A stretch of DNA of 64,000 nt. Origin: Skeletonema tropicum. Taxonomy: Eukaryota > Bacillariophyta > Thalassiosirophyceae > Thalassiosirales > Thalassiosiraceae. The notes under the pieces were generated by a model. It saw only the letters and a program-made list of their open reading frames with translations, did no database searches and was not told where the DNA came from. Made by a program: the position numbers and the translations under genes. Positions 10,743 through 22,100 of the stretch are shown piece after piece. Positions within the stretch are counted from its first letter, which is position 1. The number at the start of each line of letters is the position of its first letter. The stretch covers positions 2,170,001 through 2,234,000 of the forward strand of contig CM074136.1 in the NCBI GenBank assembly GCA_037178625.1, in the 5' to 3' direction.

Positions 10743-11978
10743 CTACGGTAAGGCTATGATACCTAGGTCTTTATGGTCACGCACAAAAGAAATAGCCATT
10801 TTCCAGTAGTCTTCGGTATACTGTCCAATCCTCCGCAAACAACCAGCATCTATCAATATGCCAGCATCTCGTGACTCCTGCAATCGAGGCTTCAACCTTT
10901 TTTCCAAACTGTAAGCTAATAGGCTAGGATTATTTGTGACTAGCCTTACAGCTTCACTTTCATTTCCCAATGCATCGATGTAAAAGTTTAGCGTCAAATC
11001 GAGATTGGACTCAATGTTACAATTCAGTAAACACGGATATCTCACAATAAATTCCGAGAGGTCTTGGTCTGACAAATGAAGACGCCTCTCTATCCAATCT
11101 AATTTCACTTCCCATGTATCAATACTTAGGCCAAGAAATGTTGGAGACCGTTGCACCATCTTCCCCAAAGCATCATCATCCAAGTTAAATTGATGCTGAA
11201 GCCAATCAAATTTAGGTTCGAGGTTAGCCTCAATGTTGAGATGCAAAATCCGCGGCATTTTCTGTACTACCCTGCTAATAGAGAAATCATCCAATACATT
11301 TAAGCGTTGTTGAATCCAAACGAGCGTAGGTTCAAGATTTTCAGAAACGCTGCATCCCAGTGTGTACGGGGCCCGGCGTATCAACTTTGTCAGTTGGCGA
11401 TCATCCAAGCGTAGTCGCTTTTGAAGCCAATTCAACGTATCCTCCATGTTTTCTGTACTGCACGGAATCAAGTGAGGTGCTTCTAAGAACATTTTCCTCA
11501 AAGAATTATCGCTGAGTAGTAGTCTAGTTTGTAAGTAGTCAATCTTTTGTGCCAAATTAGATGACAGTTTTGCTAATACATGCGGCTGATGTTGAACAAT
11601 CTTTCGAACTTGTTTATTGTTTTTTAGTTTGAGGCGCTTCTTCAGCCAATCTACTCGTTCCTCCAATAACCCTTCTTCCAGTGTCAGTATGTTAGGCAAT
11701 CCATCTGTCTGCAGTCTCTGCAATTGATCTTTTGTCAATCCAAGTTTTCGATTCAGATACTTCTTGTTTGCTGCAATGCATTCATTTTTTGTAGCGTAGA
11801 GAAAAGGCATTGTTGGATGACGGCATTGACTTTGATGGACGTGGATGTACCGTATCGATGGTTGATGAAATGCAGTAGCACACTCTACCGAAAATAGTGG
11901 TAAACCTAGCAACCCGAAAAACATTGCAAATAATATTATCACACTAACCCCCTTATTCTCGCTCACTGATATCTGCAT
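10743..11978 (-). CDS. Plastid-targeted mTERF-family protein
   Basis: A 411-residue single-exon protein made of at least seven mTERF repeats of about 36 residues, of the form LxxKLDWLQxRLxLxDxxLxKMxxxxPxLL (for example FDWLQHQFNLDDDALGKMVQ and LDWIERRLHLSDQDLSEFIV). mTERF proteins are helical-repeat nucleic-acid binders acting in organelle transcription, splicing or translation. The N-terminus has a hydrophobic segment (VIILFAMFFGLLGLPLF) ending in ECATA-F, an ASAFAP-like cleavage motif, so import into the secondary plastid is likely rather than mitochondria. Which plastid transcript it binds cannot be told. The gene is convergent with RPL5. A weak TATGTAGGAAT motif sits 6 bp before its ATG. 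Confidence 0.85.
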   Translation of the reverse strand: MQISVSENKGVSVIILFAMFFGLLGLPLFSVECATAFHQPSIRYIHVHQSQCRHPTMPFLYATKNECIAANKKYLNRKLGLTKDQLQRLQTDGLPNILTLEEGLLEERVDWLKKRLKLKNNKQVRKIVQHQPHVLAKLSSNLAQKIDYLQTRLLLSDNSLRKMFLEAPHLIPCSTENMEDTLNWLQKRLRLDDRQLTKLIRRAPYTLGCSVSENLEPTLVWIQQRLNVLDDFSISRVVQKMPRILHLNIEANLEPKFDWLQHQFNLDDDALGKMVQRSPTFLGLSIDTWEVKLDWIERRLHLSDQDLSEFIVRYPCLLNCNIESNLDLTLNFYIDALGNESEAVRLVTNNPSLLAYSLEKRLKPRLQESRDAGILIDAGCLRRIGQYTEDYWKMAISFVRDHKDLGIIALP

Positions 11979-13631
11979 CGGTTATGTAGGAATGATAAAG
12001 TACTTGTGGTCTCATCAATGTCGCATCATGTCGTCAGAAGAGGTCAGCCATACTTAGCCAAAGGTCAAGGGTCAAGGCCAAGGTGATTGCCAAGGTGATT
12101 TGGTTGGTTGCAGCGATAAGGCACTCCAGAATGGGGTTGAGGCAGTTTTCAAGGCACTCAAAAACTCATGGGCCTCAGTACTAAGTTCCCTTGTACATTG
12201 TGTCCGATCAGACACGCCTTTGAGACCGGAATCGGGCACCTCTCATACAGACCGAATCTCTACCCTATCTCTACACCTACTATGTACTCCTATTGAGGAG
12301 AGACCTCTGCTTTACATCGGCTCTCTGCAACTGAATGAGTAATGATGATCCATACCGATGTTACAGGAGATGACTGCAGAAAGCACCAAACTGAGTCAAC
12401 GACGGATTGGAAGGCCAATATGCTGAGTTTGGCAGGTGTGAAGTGGAGGTCCAGTGTGAATGATGTTGCTCTCCTTGCTCTGCGTCTCGTTGTTCTATTC
12501 TGTTGTTCAGATGCTCACTGCCCAGTCAATAGAGTCTTCTAAAGACTGAAACATAATCGTTTTGTAGTAGGGCCCACCAGAGTATCTGTTACATATAATG
12601 ATACTTAAGGACAATGGCAAATTTGGCTTCGGTTGCAATGAAAGGTTGACCTGGGATTTTCAAGATATCTTTGATGGATAGAATTGAATAGAATGAGTTT
12701 TATATAGTTGAAATATTCCTTCATTCCTTCAATCACGGCTTCAATCATCTGTAACTAACAATAAGCCCCGTCCGATTGGCCCCGTGTCAAGCAAAACGAT
12801 TGCAAAAAAAAAAACGATTTTTGCGTGCTTTGCGCGCTAACAAAAAAATCCGTCTAAATTAGCAAATTACTTATGAAGTAAATGGTAAATGAAGAACCCT
12901 TCGATTCGCTAGTCGCTAGTATGGAATAGAGAGCATTGCTATATAATAGGTTACTTAGTAGCAGATACTCGAGAGTGAGAGGATCATCGTGAGGATCCCT
13001 CTCCTCTCGAGGAAGTTAGTATAAGAGGTAAAGAAGGAGAACGAGTCCCAGACAGGTGAGACTCCCAACACACTCCTACAATTTACATCGTTCAATGAAT
13101 CGAATTGGAATTGGCACCAGAGTCTCATCTGGCACGTCAAGAGGGAGAGAGTGAGTGAGTGAGTTCTTTAGCTTTACCACACTTAGATCTATGATTTATT
13201 TCAAAATGATAGATTGGGTTTAACGCTCGCCGTCGAACTATAAAAGGTGTTGTTTCACAAAAGGCTTTTCCCGAGATTCAAGCGTGATCCAGATGCTCAT
13301 GTTGCCATGCATCTGAGCCTTTTCAATCCTCATGCCATTACGCAGTAGAGGACCACAGTTTATAGGATTAGCCGACCTATGATGGTCTTCAGTGGGTACT
13401 CTTACTCTTTTGCCGTGTCTAGATCTATAGGGGACCCATTCTGCACCTACAGGGATAGATCTTTTAGACAGAGTTGCAGCTTGACTTGTGGCAGGCCTAA
13501 GCCCTCCAAGCTGTTCGTAAAGCCTGACGCGTTCCTTCGTCAACAACTTTACCCGCTGTCTCCTCCAATGCCTCTGAGCTACACTACTGGCTAAGTAGCC
13601 AGATGATAGCATAGAATGGAGAACTAAAGCA
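11979..13631. other. Intergenic, no gene seen
   Basis: Only short unsupported frames. Features are an A-run near 12810 and a minus-strand frame ending at 13238 that extends into the duplicated segment and has no recognised domain. Confidence 0.5.
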
Positions 13632-14132
13632 TATTGAGAATGAGGACGAAGAAGAAATGCAACAATTAAGGGTGGCAAGCATGCATACGCGTTCGACTAC
13701 TAACTGGCAAATTGGATCTCTTAATTCTGAGTTGAATGGTTTGGGAAGAAGGGAAGATAGCTATTATACTCTAACACCTCTACCATACATAACTCATCTA
13801 ATTGCCTCATCCTCCTTGCGCAATTGACTCATTGTTTCGTGCCTATTTTGTGGATGACAGAGTTTGTGGGGTTGTCTTCAACTTATTGCCATGGGTTTTG
13901 AATAGACCTTTCGTTCAAGTCGGGCTTCTATTATTGTGCAAGCTATGTGACCATGTCAAATTGGAGCAAACGTCAAGTGTAATACATCTCCTACCATCAT
14001 ACTTCTCCAGATTGCGAATCAAAACCAGCTATCATTTTGCTCCTTCTGCTGTTTTATCCTCAACAAGTATTCCTCTGTAAAATTCAAAACGGTCGCAATC
14101 GCCGGCTCCATGTGCTCTCTGCATGCCGAATC
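13632..14132 (+). pseudogene. Duplicated fragment of the transporter/golgin 3' junction
   Basis: About 500 bp match 43068-43580 at high identity, same orientation. The source spans the last codons and 3' UTR of the acetyl-CoA transporter gene (41082-43127) and the last part of the convergent GRIP golgin gene. Here the transporter-derived end carries small deletions (aattaagggtgg against aattaaaaaagggtgg) and the tail of the golgin frame ends soon after the cgccggctccatgtgctctct block. The copy lacks the rest of both genes, so it is a non-functional fragment inserted just downstream of the secreted-protein gene. Confidence 0.9.
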
Positions 14133-14147
14133 TGCACCATCAAATTC

Positions 14148-14663
14148 TTAAAATTTAACCACTCCATCAACATTTTCATTTGCTGCGAAATAGTCGCCGT
14201 CTACCAATGAGAACTTGCCCCAAGGCCTTGGAGGCCCAAAGGGACCTTCACAAACTTCAAACGGTTGAATCCACGAATAATCCACACCCAAACATGATCC
14301 ATCCTTACTTTTATAAAATGTTCTCTTCAGATTCGGAGGAGCCTTTTTCATTTCCGGTCTATAGTGGAGCTCATCTAAGATATCCACATCACCCCATGAT
14401 TCATCAGCTGGGAATAGAAATTTCGCATTGTAGCAATTTGAAAGAGGGGTGAGGTAGGTTTTGCAAACGCCAAGTTGTTCTGCTTCGCCGTTTTGATCGT
14501 TGCAATCTTGGGTGCTGCAGAGAGTCGTTTTCACTTTTCTTCTTTCGAGTAGCTGGTTTGTGTCATTATCCTTTTTTCTCCCGGAATGGTGGTGGTCACC
14601 ATTTTCAGTGGCAGCGGTAATCGTGATGATACCGAGAAGGAGGGCTGAGATCGGTGGCGTCAT
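14148..14663 (-). CDS. Small secreted cysteine-containing protein
   Basis: A 171-residue protein that begins with a probable signal peptide (MTPPISALLLGIITITAATE), followed by a polar spacer with HHH and RKK. The mature part has about six cysteines (LCSTQDC, GVC, SNC, SCLG, EVC) that could form three disulphides, and ends in an aromatic and glycine-rich stretch (GPFGPPRPWGKF). No family is recognised. Secretion or lumenal location is inferred from the leader. The stop lies 15 bp from the duplicated golgin/transporter fragment. A double TACGTAGGAATT motif lies 130 bp upstream of the start, as for other genes here. Confidence 0.6.
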   Translation of the reverse strand: MTPPISALLLGIITITAATENGDHHHSGRKKDNDTNQLLERRKVKTTLCSTQDCNDQNGEAEQLGVCKTYLTPLSNCYNAKFLFPADESWGDVDILDELHYRPEMKKAPPNLKRTFYKSKDGSCLGVDYSWIQPFEVCEGPFGPPRPWGKFSLVDGDYFAANENVDGVVKF

Positions 14664-14792
14664 GGTCAGTGCGGTGTCTGTAGCTGCGCTACAATACCAT
14701 CATCTTCTGATCATCTCATCTTATGAGAAAACTGTGTGATTCCTGTCACCATCCTCCAAAATGTGGAAATTTGACAAGGTCCTTACATGGGG

Positions 14793-14823
14793 TACGTAGG
14801 AATTAAACATACTGAATTCCTAC
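14793..14823. promoter_or_regulatory. Inverted pair of the TACGTAGGAATT motif
   Basis: TACGTAGGAATT and AATTCCTAC face each other across 10 bp, about 130 bp upstream of the secreted-protein start codon. Proposed promoter element; function not shown. Confidence 0.45.
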
Positions 14824-15667
14824 TTGACAATAAAACGCGGTCAGACAAAAAATGAGGAAAGATTTTTCCACCTCCACCCAAGCTAGTAGTTCACCACGAT
14901 GACAGCCGTCACTTCGCCCTATCAAAATCACTGCCACTTCGACGACATCGCTTCTATACTTCGAGGAATATCTCTTCTATCATGTCTTTGAAATATGAAT
15001 TGACAACATGGTTACATTGGAGTATGAGATAGGTGCATAATATACAGTCCCTGGCAGCGGCCTTTTTATCGGCATATCATCGTGTCGCCGGTCCTGATGA
15101 TCGGGGATATAGTGATGTAGAGAAGTCATACAAACACCATTCATCGACGGCAACTTCATCCTCTATATTGCTTATGTGCAACTGATAGCGCAGAGGATTG
15201 ATCCGTATCAGAGATATTGTTGGATAGAGACCGGATCAGACAACAATACAAGTTCTAATTGGAGCTAATACTTTGGGATGCTGATCGCCATTATGTGGGG
15301 GTACTCTGACTTTTCGCCGATAAATGCAGATGAACCGTGATACTGACTGGACGAAAGATGAGATAAACTAAAGTCGATGGGGGTGGAATCTGGTACAATG
15401 TCAGGAGACTTCTGTATCATTGCGAATTGACAATTTTATGTAGATTTTTGCCCCGCTTATACCCCCCTTTGGCATGAATACTAAGAACCACAGACTTATT
15501 GGGTAGTCACACGTTTTATAAAGTAAGATAGAAGCAGAATATGGGCTATTTGACATGTGTTCACTCACAACAGATTGTTATTTACAAGGATAAGGTGGGG
15601 ATGAGGGTCCTGTGCAAGTGGCAGCTCTCATCTTAGTGGTGCCATAAATCACTATCTATTTTACCCC

Positions 15668-15738
15668 AAATGTGTGCCTTTCTGGATATGTGATTCGATA
15701 TAGTGTTAACAGGAACATATCAAGAAAGGCACACATTT
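15668..15738. repeat. Hairpin, 16-bp perfect arms
   Basis: AAATGTGTGCCTTTCT (15668-15683) pairs with AGAAAGGCACACATTT (15723-15738), extended by atatgt / acatat inside. Could be a small foldback element or give a structured RNA. Confidence 0.7.
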
Positions 15739-16202
15739 AGGTAAATTTTGGGTGTGTAGTATCATTACTACGGCAATAATCCCATGGTTTAGGTCGATTT
15801 TGCCCCTCTAAAAAAAGAATGAGAAGGTGGATGATGATGCGTGATCCGTCTGTCCGCCGTCCCACTTTGAATCGTAAAAGGTGGTGCTGTGTGTCGGTGT
15901 CGGGTGTTGGATGGGCTTGATGAAACATGAGAAGCTCCACCTAACTCCACACTACGCTACATTGTGCCTCGCCTAGTCCAAATTTTGTAGGAATTAGTAT
16001 GCTCCAACGTAATAACCCCATTTTATCCCGAGAAAGAGATGGTCGTCCATTTTATGATATTTTGTAGGACCACGAATCGGGCATCCCCGCTGGGCCGCCC
16101 GATTTTCATCACCAACATTCACCACAACAAAAGTTGCACAACACCATGATGTGACGGCGTCCCCATGCCAACTACTATTAACAAGTCCTTCGTATTGAGA
16201 AG

Positions 16203-16273
16203 CTACGTCGGCGTTTTTCATAGAGAGCTTCGTTGCAATATTTGTAGTTCAAAAATAAAAAACGCCGACGTAG
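16203..16273. repeat. Hairpin, 16-bp perfect arms
   Basis: CTACGTCGGCGTTTTT (16203-16218) pairs with AAAAACGCCGACGTAG (16258-16273). The arm includes TACGT, loosely like the motif seen near genes. Confidence 0.7.
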
Positions 16274-17895
16274 ATATCTGAAAGGAAGACGGGGCATTCA
16301 CGTGGGCATTATCACCCACAACTTCAGCAGTGGCGAGTACGAATCGTCGATGTACTCCATCTTGTCCAAGAGCTCCACACAGATGGCAGAACCATATAAA
16401 GATGCATTCTTTTAAACTGCCTTTGCATGGAGTATCTCAAATCATCTGTGAATCCTTGAGTTACCGTACTTCTTTAACTCTCCGTTGTCGGCCGATGCGG
16501 ACTGGTACTATCGACACGCTCTACACCCTATACACCCTCCTTTGCAATGAATGTTGCGAAAGTACACAAATGGAGCATCTTCTGTCTCATGTGCCGAAGA
16601 ATGATGGAGTGATGAAAGCCTCAAAATATTGCTAAGACATGGCTGACAGGAAACTACGAAATCAAAAGGAATGATTTAGTGAAGTGTGAAGAAGTATTTG
16701 AATGGCGTCGAACGCAGCATGCTTCCTGGGTCAAAAGATTCAGATCAATGATCTTATTTCGTGTCAGCAGATAAAAGCGACGAGGAGAAGTTGTGACGGA
16801 GACACTACAAATTAATCTTTATCCAACACCCTGTCTCATTCAACAACAAACACCGAACCGCAAAACGTAGACTATTTTATGATGACATCACGAGAACTGA
16901 TCTTTTTATCGAACTATCCTTCGATATAGATAGTGATTTATTGATGCATCGAGTAAATAGATAGGAGGTCATAAATTCGTTAATGTACAATGGCATTGAA
17001 CGCATGTTGAAGAGCTGCAATCGTCCGTGCTGCATAGTACAAGGTGGTTTTAATGGTGTCAAGAATATCACATGATGCAAAAAGCCCAGCAAATGATGAA
17101 AACCAAATAGATATGATCGAGATGGATAATGATGAAAACCAAATAGATATGATCAAGAATATCCATCGCTATAATGGGAGGAAGATAAAATATTAGTGTC
17201 GAATCAAGCGCGGCGTTGGTATCATCGGATGATATCTTTCCAAAGCAAACATGAAGTACTATGAATTTACAAGTGTTATTTTGGGTGCAAAACATTGTGA
17301 CGAGACAGAGAATTCCAACCATCAGGCGGTGTTTTAGATGCGGTCGATGGATTTTAGTATGATTCCTTAACTGCATCGATTAGAGTGCCATCTCGTGCAT
17401 CTGATGAGGATACCCGGACAGAGGTTTCATCAGATCATTGGACACTGGGTGTTGGAGCAATACCGGTGAAACGCAACAGAAATGGAAAGGGCAGGGGAAG
17501 GCATTCGTACAAAAACAAGTGGGACTTCGTGCAAAGAGAAATTAGATGTGTTTACAAACAATTAATGCAGGACACAAGAATCATTGGCTCGAACATCCAT
17601 ACATAGAGTGCCCGAGCTAAGCAGTAGTAACAACCAGAGTATTTACTTAGGCGCTCAGTCAACACATGATATTCTTTTACCATAAGATGGATAATGAAGC
17701 ATTAGATGATTATATTGACACTGATGATATCATCGGGCCATAATAGAGATCAATCGAAGCTGAATTATTGTGTGCAGTGGCATGCATGTGAGGCGTTTGC
17801 GTGTAGTTTCTACTAGAGAATGCAGTTCCCGCAAAATTCTACATAGGCCTACGTAGGAATTAAAAATGTAGCGCAGTGATCCAAGCACTCCATAC

Positions 17896-18495
17896 CAGGG
17901 TTGTGTACCCACGTGAAATACCCCTGGGTAGGTAGTTGTGGGTAGTGACATAAGTGTTCACCCCAATGGGTAGGTGGGTGTGGGTATCTACCCATACCCA
18001 CCCCATTTTGCTGGGTTTTGGGTAGGTGTGGGTACCTGCATAGATCTTCCATTTAGCACTGCCAATTTCAGCTCTACGTGCATCAAACGCCTTCCTTGAG
18101 TGTGTATTTAGTACATGGACCTGGTTTGATGGTCATCATCTGCAAAAATCGAGCCCTCAGCGTTTCGAAAAGGCTTTTTCTCTCGGCTGTAAAATCTGGT
18201 CTGAGGAGGAGAACGTAATATCACATTCATTTTGTATGCAATTCGATTGAAACTACATCGAATTTACTTGCAATACACATATTCGCTACTCCTCCCATGC
18301 ACCTTTTGCCTCCTTTTGCTCCCTTTTCAACGTACCCATCCATTGTCCAAACAGCACCCACTCGGGTAGGTGGGTATGGGTATCTACCCATTCCGAAATC
18401 CCGCCGGGTGGGTACTTAATGGGTATACCCACACCCGGTACCTACCCATTTTTCGGGTACTTCGTGCTGGGTACCACAGTGGGTACACAACCCTG
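17896..18495 (+). mobile_element. hAT-type MITE, complete copy
   Basis: 600 bp bounded by perfect 17-bp inverted repeats CAGGGTTGTGTACCCAC (17896-17912; complement at 18479-18495). The 8 bp ctccatac occur directly on both sides (17888-17895 and 18496-18503). CAGGG ends plus an 8-bp duplication are typical of hAT superfamily elements. No transposase frame is present, so it must move in trans. Subterminal gggtaggtgtgggta-like repeats fill both ends. A second, 3'-truncated copy is at 57973-58507. Confidence 0.93.
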
Positions 18496-19010
18496 CTCCA
18501 TACGCTCCATGTTACTTCACGCCATGTCACTCAAAGCTCAAAGACACGCCGAGACACTCCGAAAAGTGTCTTGGGGACACACTCTGTGTCTATGTCACAC
18601 GGTATGCTTTTTTTCTGATACAGATTTAATCGGCCCTCGGGGCCCCCGTTCATGGAGTGCAGAGCAGCGTAATAGGGGGCCGCAGGTGCCCTTCTATTAC
18701 AGGTGGGAAAATTCATTATTTTTCACCCCCATTATTCTACAGAGTTATAGGTAGGAATCAGTACATGTGTTTTTTAGTGAGAAGGTTTACTTTAGGGACA
18801 CGTAGAGTCCTCGGTAGAGACTACCGGCGTAGGATCTGTATGTGTTCCTATGTAGAAAGCAAGAAGTACCTGTTGAAAGCGAGAAATTGACTGTACTAGA
18901 TGCGCTTTTTGAGCATCTAAATCGGTCTGTACGAGAAAGAAATACAGGTTTTACACGGGCGTTAGTCGATTTAGTTTTTGTCTTTCTTCGTCACGAGAAA
19001 ATGTCTTTTT
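18496..19010. other. Spacer between hAT MITE and the Helitron block
   Basis: No gene. Holds a 13-bp GC-rich sequence (18632-18644) found inverted at 38397-38409, a hairpin with GTAATAG arms near 18670-18702, and a TAGATGC...GCATCTA hairpin at 18897-18919 carrying CTAG. Either could mark the left limit of the block, but neither is proven. Confidence 0.45.
18632..18644 (+). repeat. 13-bp inverted repeat, left member
   Basis: GGCCCTCGGGGCC; its exact reverse complement is at 38397-38409, so the pair brackets the Helitron block (about 19.8 kb). Flanking bases do not match and no target duplication is seen. Confidence 0.4.
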
Positions 19011-19063
19011 GTAAAACTGTGCTTGATATATCGAATCGTGCGCTTGCAGATGTTTTACTGATC
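19011..19063. repeat. Block palindrome, wide-spaced copy
   Basis: GTAAAACTGTGC (19011-19022) and GCAGATGTTTTACTGATCACC further right form the two halves of the block palindrome, separated by an extra 20 or so bases. It lies downstream of the helicase stop. Confidence 0.5.
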
Positions 19064-19121
19064 ACCAGATGCAGACGCTTAATTGAGTTGTTGTATTCTT
19101 TGTGTTGAGAAAGTGTCTGTT

Positions 19122-19160
19122 TTGTAAAACTGTGCAGTGATCAATTTTACTAATCACCAG
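19122..19160. repeat. Block palindrome at the helicase stop codon
   Basis: TTGTAAAACTGTGC followed by agTGATCAATTTTACTAA. The TAG stop of the Helitron gene (19150-19152, minus strand) falls inside the right half. Confidence 0.65.
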
Positions 19161-22100
19161 ATGAAGATCCTGCGAAGTAATCACTTGGGATTTCATGATC
19201 CTTCTTCGCTTCTTTCCACTTCTTGTTCGGGTTGGTTATGATGTTGGTAATCCTGGTTGTCAGGTCTGTCCTGTCTTTGATGAAATTGCCCTTGATTGCT
19301 GCTGCGTACGATGTTTCTGTGATTTCTTCCAACTTTCTCTTGCTATACCTTGTCTTCGACTCTTCTGCCTTCCCCTCCAAGTATTTCACCCAATTTGCTC
19401 GCTTCTTGTACGATTCGCAGAACTGGCCATTTTGCTTTCTCTTGCAATTTTTTAATCGGTTCGTTGAAATGTTGCTTCCGGTCCAGTATATGGCACTGTC
19501 CGACGGGTATGCTTGATCTTTGGAGCCAAGTGTTTTGCCTCTGCTGGTAGCCACGTACATTGTTCCAAGAAACTTGCTAATCTCCCACAACTCATCTGCT
19601 GGATCTATTATCATGCGGTTCCAGCGGTCTCCTTTGTCGAATCCAGCTTCGAGTCCTTGACAGCGGTGGATGGTGATGGCGTAGGCAATTTGCAATGGCA
19701 TGAATAATGCGGTGCAGCATCCTCTGTTGCAAATCTGCTCGTAGGGTGGGATTGGCACGTGCTGTGCGCAATAAGTTGGGGTAGGATGCATTTGTATCAG
19801 TATGAAATGAGTTAGTAGTGTTTTCGCAGAGAGTGGCAATTGTCTTGTGTCTTTCGTGTGTCAACTTTTACTCACCGTTGGGTTGTTCTTGTCCCATGGG
19901 TCCTCGCCTGGTGGTGGTTTGTATGTAGGGAAATCCACAACAATGTACTTCGGTAGGCTAACCTCACCTTTACCGTTTGGTCCAACGGAGCGATCCTTAT
20001 CGTAAACGATCTCGACAACTACCCCAATAGCTGAGACGTACAATCCTGAGTTGGGATCGATGTTGGCTGACTCCAAGCAAACATGTGCACCTACGCACAC
20101 ATCAAAGGTGTAGAATAGCCTCCTGCCGTAAAAGTGCGACTGGTATGCTGTGTTATTGCCCGCCATCCTGCTGCTGAATTGACACCTGAGCCTAGCTATT
20201 GGTACTTTCAGTCGTTCGTGTGTTTTGATCAGCATGTCTACATTTTTCTGGGACATATCGTCCCGTTTCGCGTATACCCACAACGTCTTTGGGTCATTTT
20301 CTACCTCTTCCCTCAGTTTTGGATGATATTTTCCGAGTTCGTCTATGTGTAGTTTGATCAGGCGCTTTGCATCCTCATCAGTCTGGTTCCCCACTCTCAT
20401 CCTGTTCATGAGATCGCTATCCTCCTTGTCTTTTGCTCTAAAATTCTTCGTCAACATGAAGACCACATCCGTCATCATCTCAGTCAAGATTTTGCTACCC
20501 TCGTAATCGCATATTTGATTGTTTTTACTCTTTCCTGTCATTGTTTTTGGCCTATCGTTGTTGTGGTATTCGTGGTAGCCGTTTATTGCTCCCCCCTTGT
20601 TGGACGGTGGCAGCTGGTAGTCGTCACCGAAGAACAACACAACCGGGACACCGCCCCACCTCTCCCGTTTATTGTGCCCATTAAATGCGCAATCTCTCAC
20701 ATGCTCCTCTGCACCGAATGTTACGTGTGAGCCCAACATGCTTCTTTCATCGACCATCAGTACGAGCAGCTCTTTCAGTTTATTGCACATTTCTTCTCTT
20801 CTTTTTGCGTCCAATGATTTGTAAGGTACCTGTACGTTAATTCCCAGAAGTGAGTGCAACGTGCACCCTTTGACGTTGTACGCTGCGCTGCCTGAAGGAG
20901 CAGCAACCTGGACTGTCTTGTTCGAATCGGTCAGCTTCCTGATGATGGAAATGATGGTGTTAATTACCAGCGATTTCCCGCACCCACCCATTCCTGTAAT
21001 TGTTGCTCGTAGCGGCTTGTAATCCTCGTCATTATCAAGGAATTTCACCACAGTATCGACAGTGGCGAGTACGATCATCGCCTGTTCCTCGGACAGTTCC
21101 TCGATGTTGTAACTTGATCCGTCAGATTTCGTGGGTATTGTTGCGCCTGAATGATCGTCCATCATGGCTCTGGCACGTTGCTCTCTGAGTTTGACTGTGT
21201 ACTCCTCCCCTGGTATTGTTACGTCTCTTTCTCCATCAAACGAGCTCTTCGACCAATCGTGATTCAATCCTACGTCGATTTTCTTGCCCCCCAAAAGTAA
21301 CTCATCCACTTTCCTATCAGAGAGTTGGGTCGAGTGCAAATGATTCAGGTGTTGATCTACCTCGTCATCGTCGAGCTCGTCAATGTTGACATCTGCTTGA
21401 ATTGTCCCTTTTCTTGCCACACATTCGATCCTTTTTTCTTGCGCGTATCTAACAGCTCTCTGGTATTCGGTCCAAACACTTGTAGGGACCTGTCTTTTCT
21501 GCAGCATCAACTTGAATGTATTGATTGTTCTCTGTCTGTCGCGTAAATTAAGTGGTTTGTCGAAGCTCCATGGCTTGTGAAGTAACAACATTCCTCTTGC
21601 ATAATCGTAGTCCACCGGGTAACGTGGTCTGCAATTGAGTCCTTTGGCGATGAGTATCCTGTTCATGCGTCTATTGCTGTCAGGGTCTATCATGAACTTT
21701 TTCCTACACCACTCCTTGTAAAAGTACTGATCCAAGGTCAGTTTGCTGTACTTTTCCTCCCTGCTTGCATAGCTATAGACCAAGTCGTTTGGCTTAGGGT
21801 CGGATGATTTTCGTAGCTTCAGACAATTCTGAACCGACACGTAAGTGATCACATCTGAACAGAGTGTTAAACTCAGCCTATCAATCTCGTGCACCGCCTC
21901 TTGTATGCTGATGAGCCTTTTGCTTGTCATCCAGTTCAGTGACATTTTCACCAATGTTTGGACACCACTTATATCCTCGGAGCTTTTGCTGGGAGGTGAG
22001 AATTAATAGTGGCGGTAGGTTGTGTTAGCAGTGGGGTTAACAGTGTTCGATTGTTTCAATTTGCAAAATTGTGCACTGCACAGTTTTACCAAAGTCGATG

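Larger units (their letters stand above)
14824..17895. other. Intergenic, no gene seen; two long hairpins
   Basis: No supported coding region in about 3 kb. Two strong hairpins are listed separately (15668-15738, 16203-16273). Near 17100 an imperfect tandem duplication of about 35 bp (gatgaaaaccaaatagatatgatc) occurs. Confidence 0.5.

Noticed and set aside
13238..13678. 146-codon minus-strand frame
   Set aside because: The first part derives from the duplicated fragment and the rest shows no domain or splice support.
13802..14080. Frame also present at 43243-43521
   Set aside because: It is antisense to the golgin 3' end and its duplicate, so conservation is explained by duplication.
16330..16635. 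101-codon plus-strand frame
   Set aside because: No domain, no upstream signal, composition like flanking non-coding DNA.
18896..18919. Helitron 3' end (hairpin plus CTAG before T)
   Set aside because: The hairpin overlaps CTAG instead of lying about 10 bases before it, and no matching 5' TC end was found; kept only as a weak candidate.
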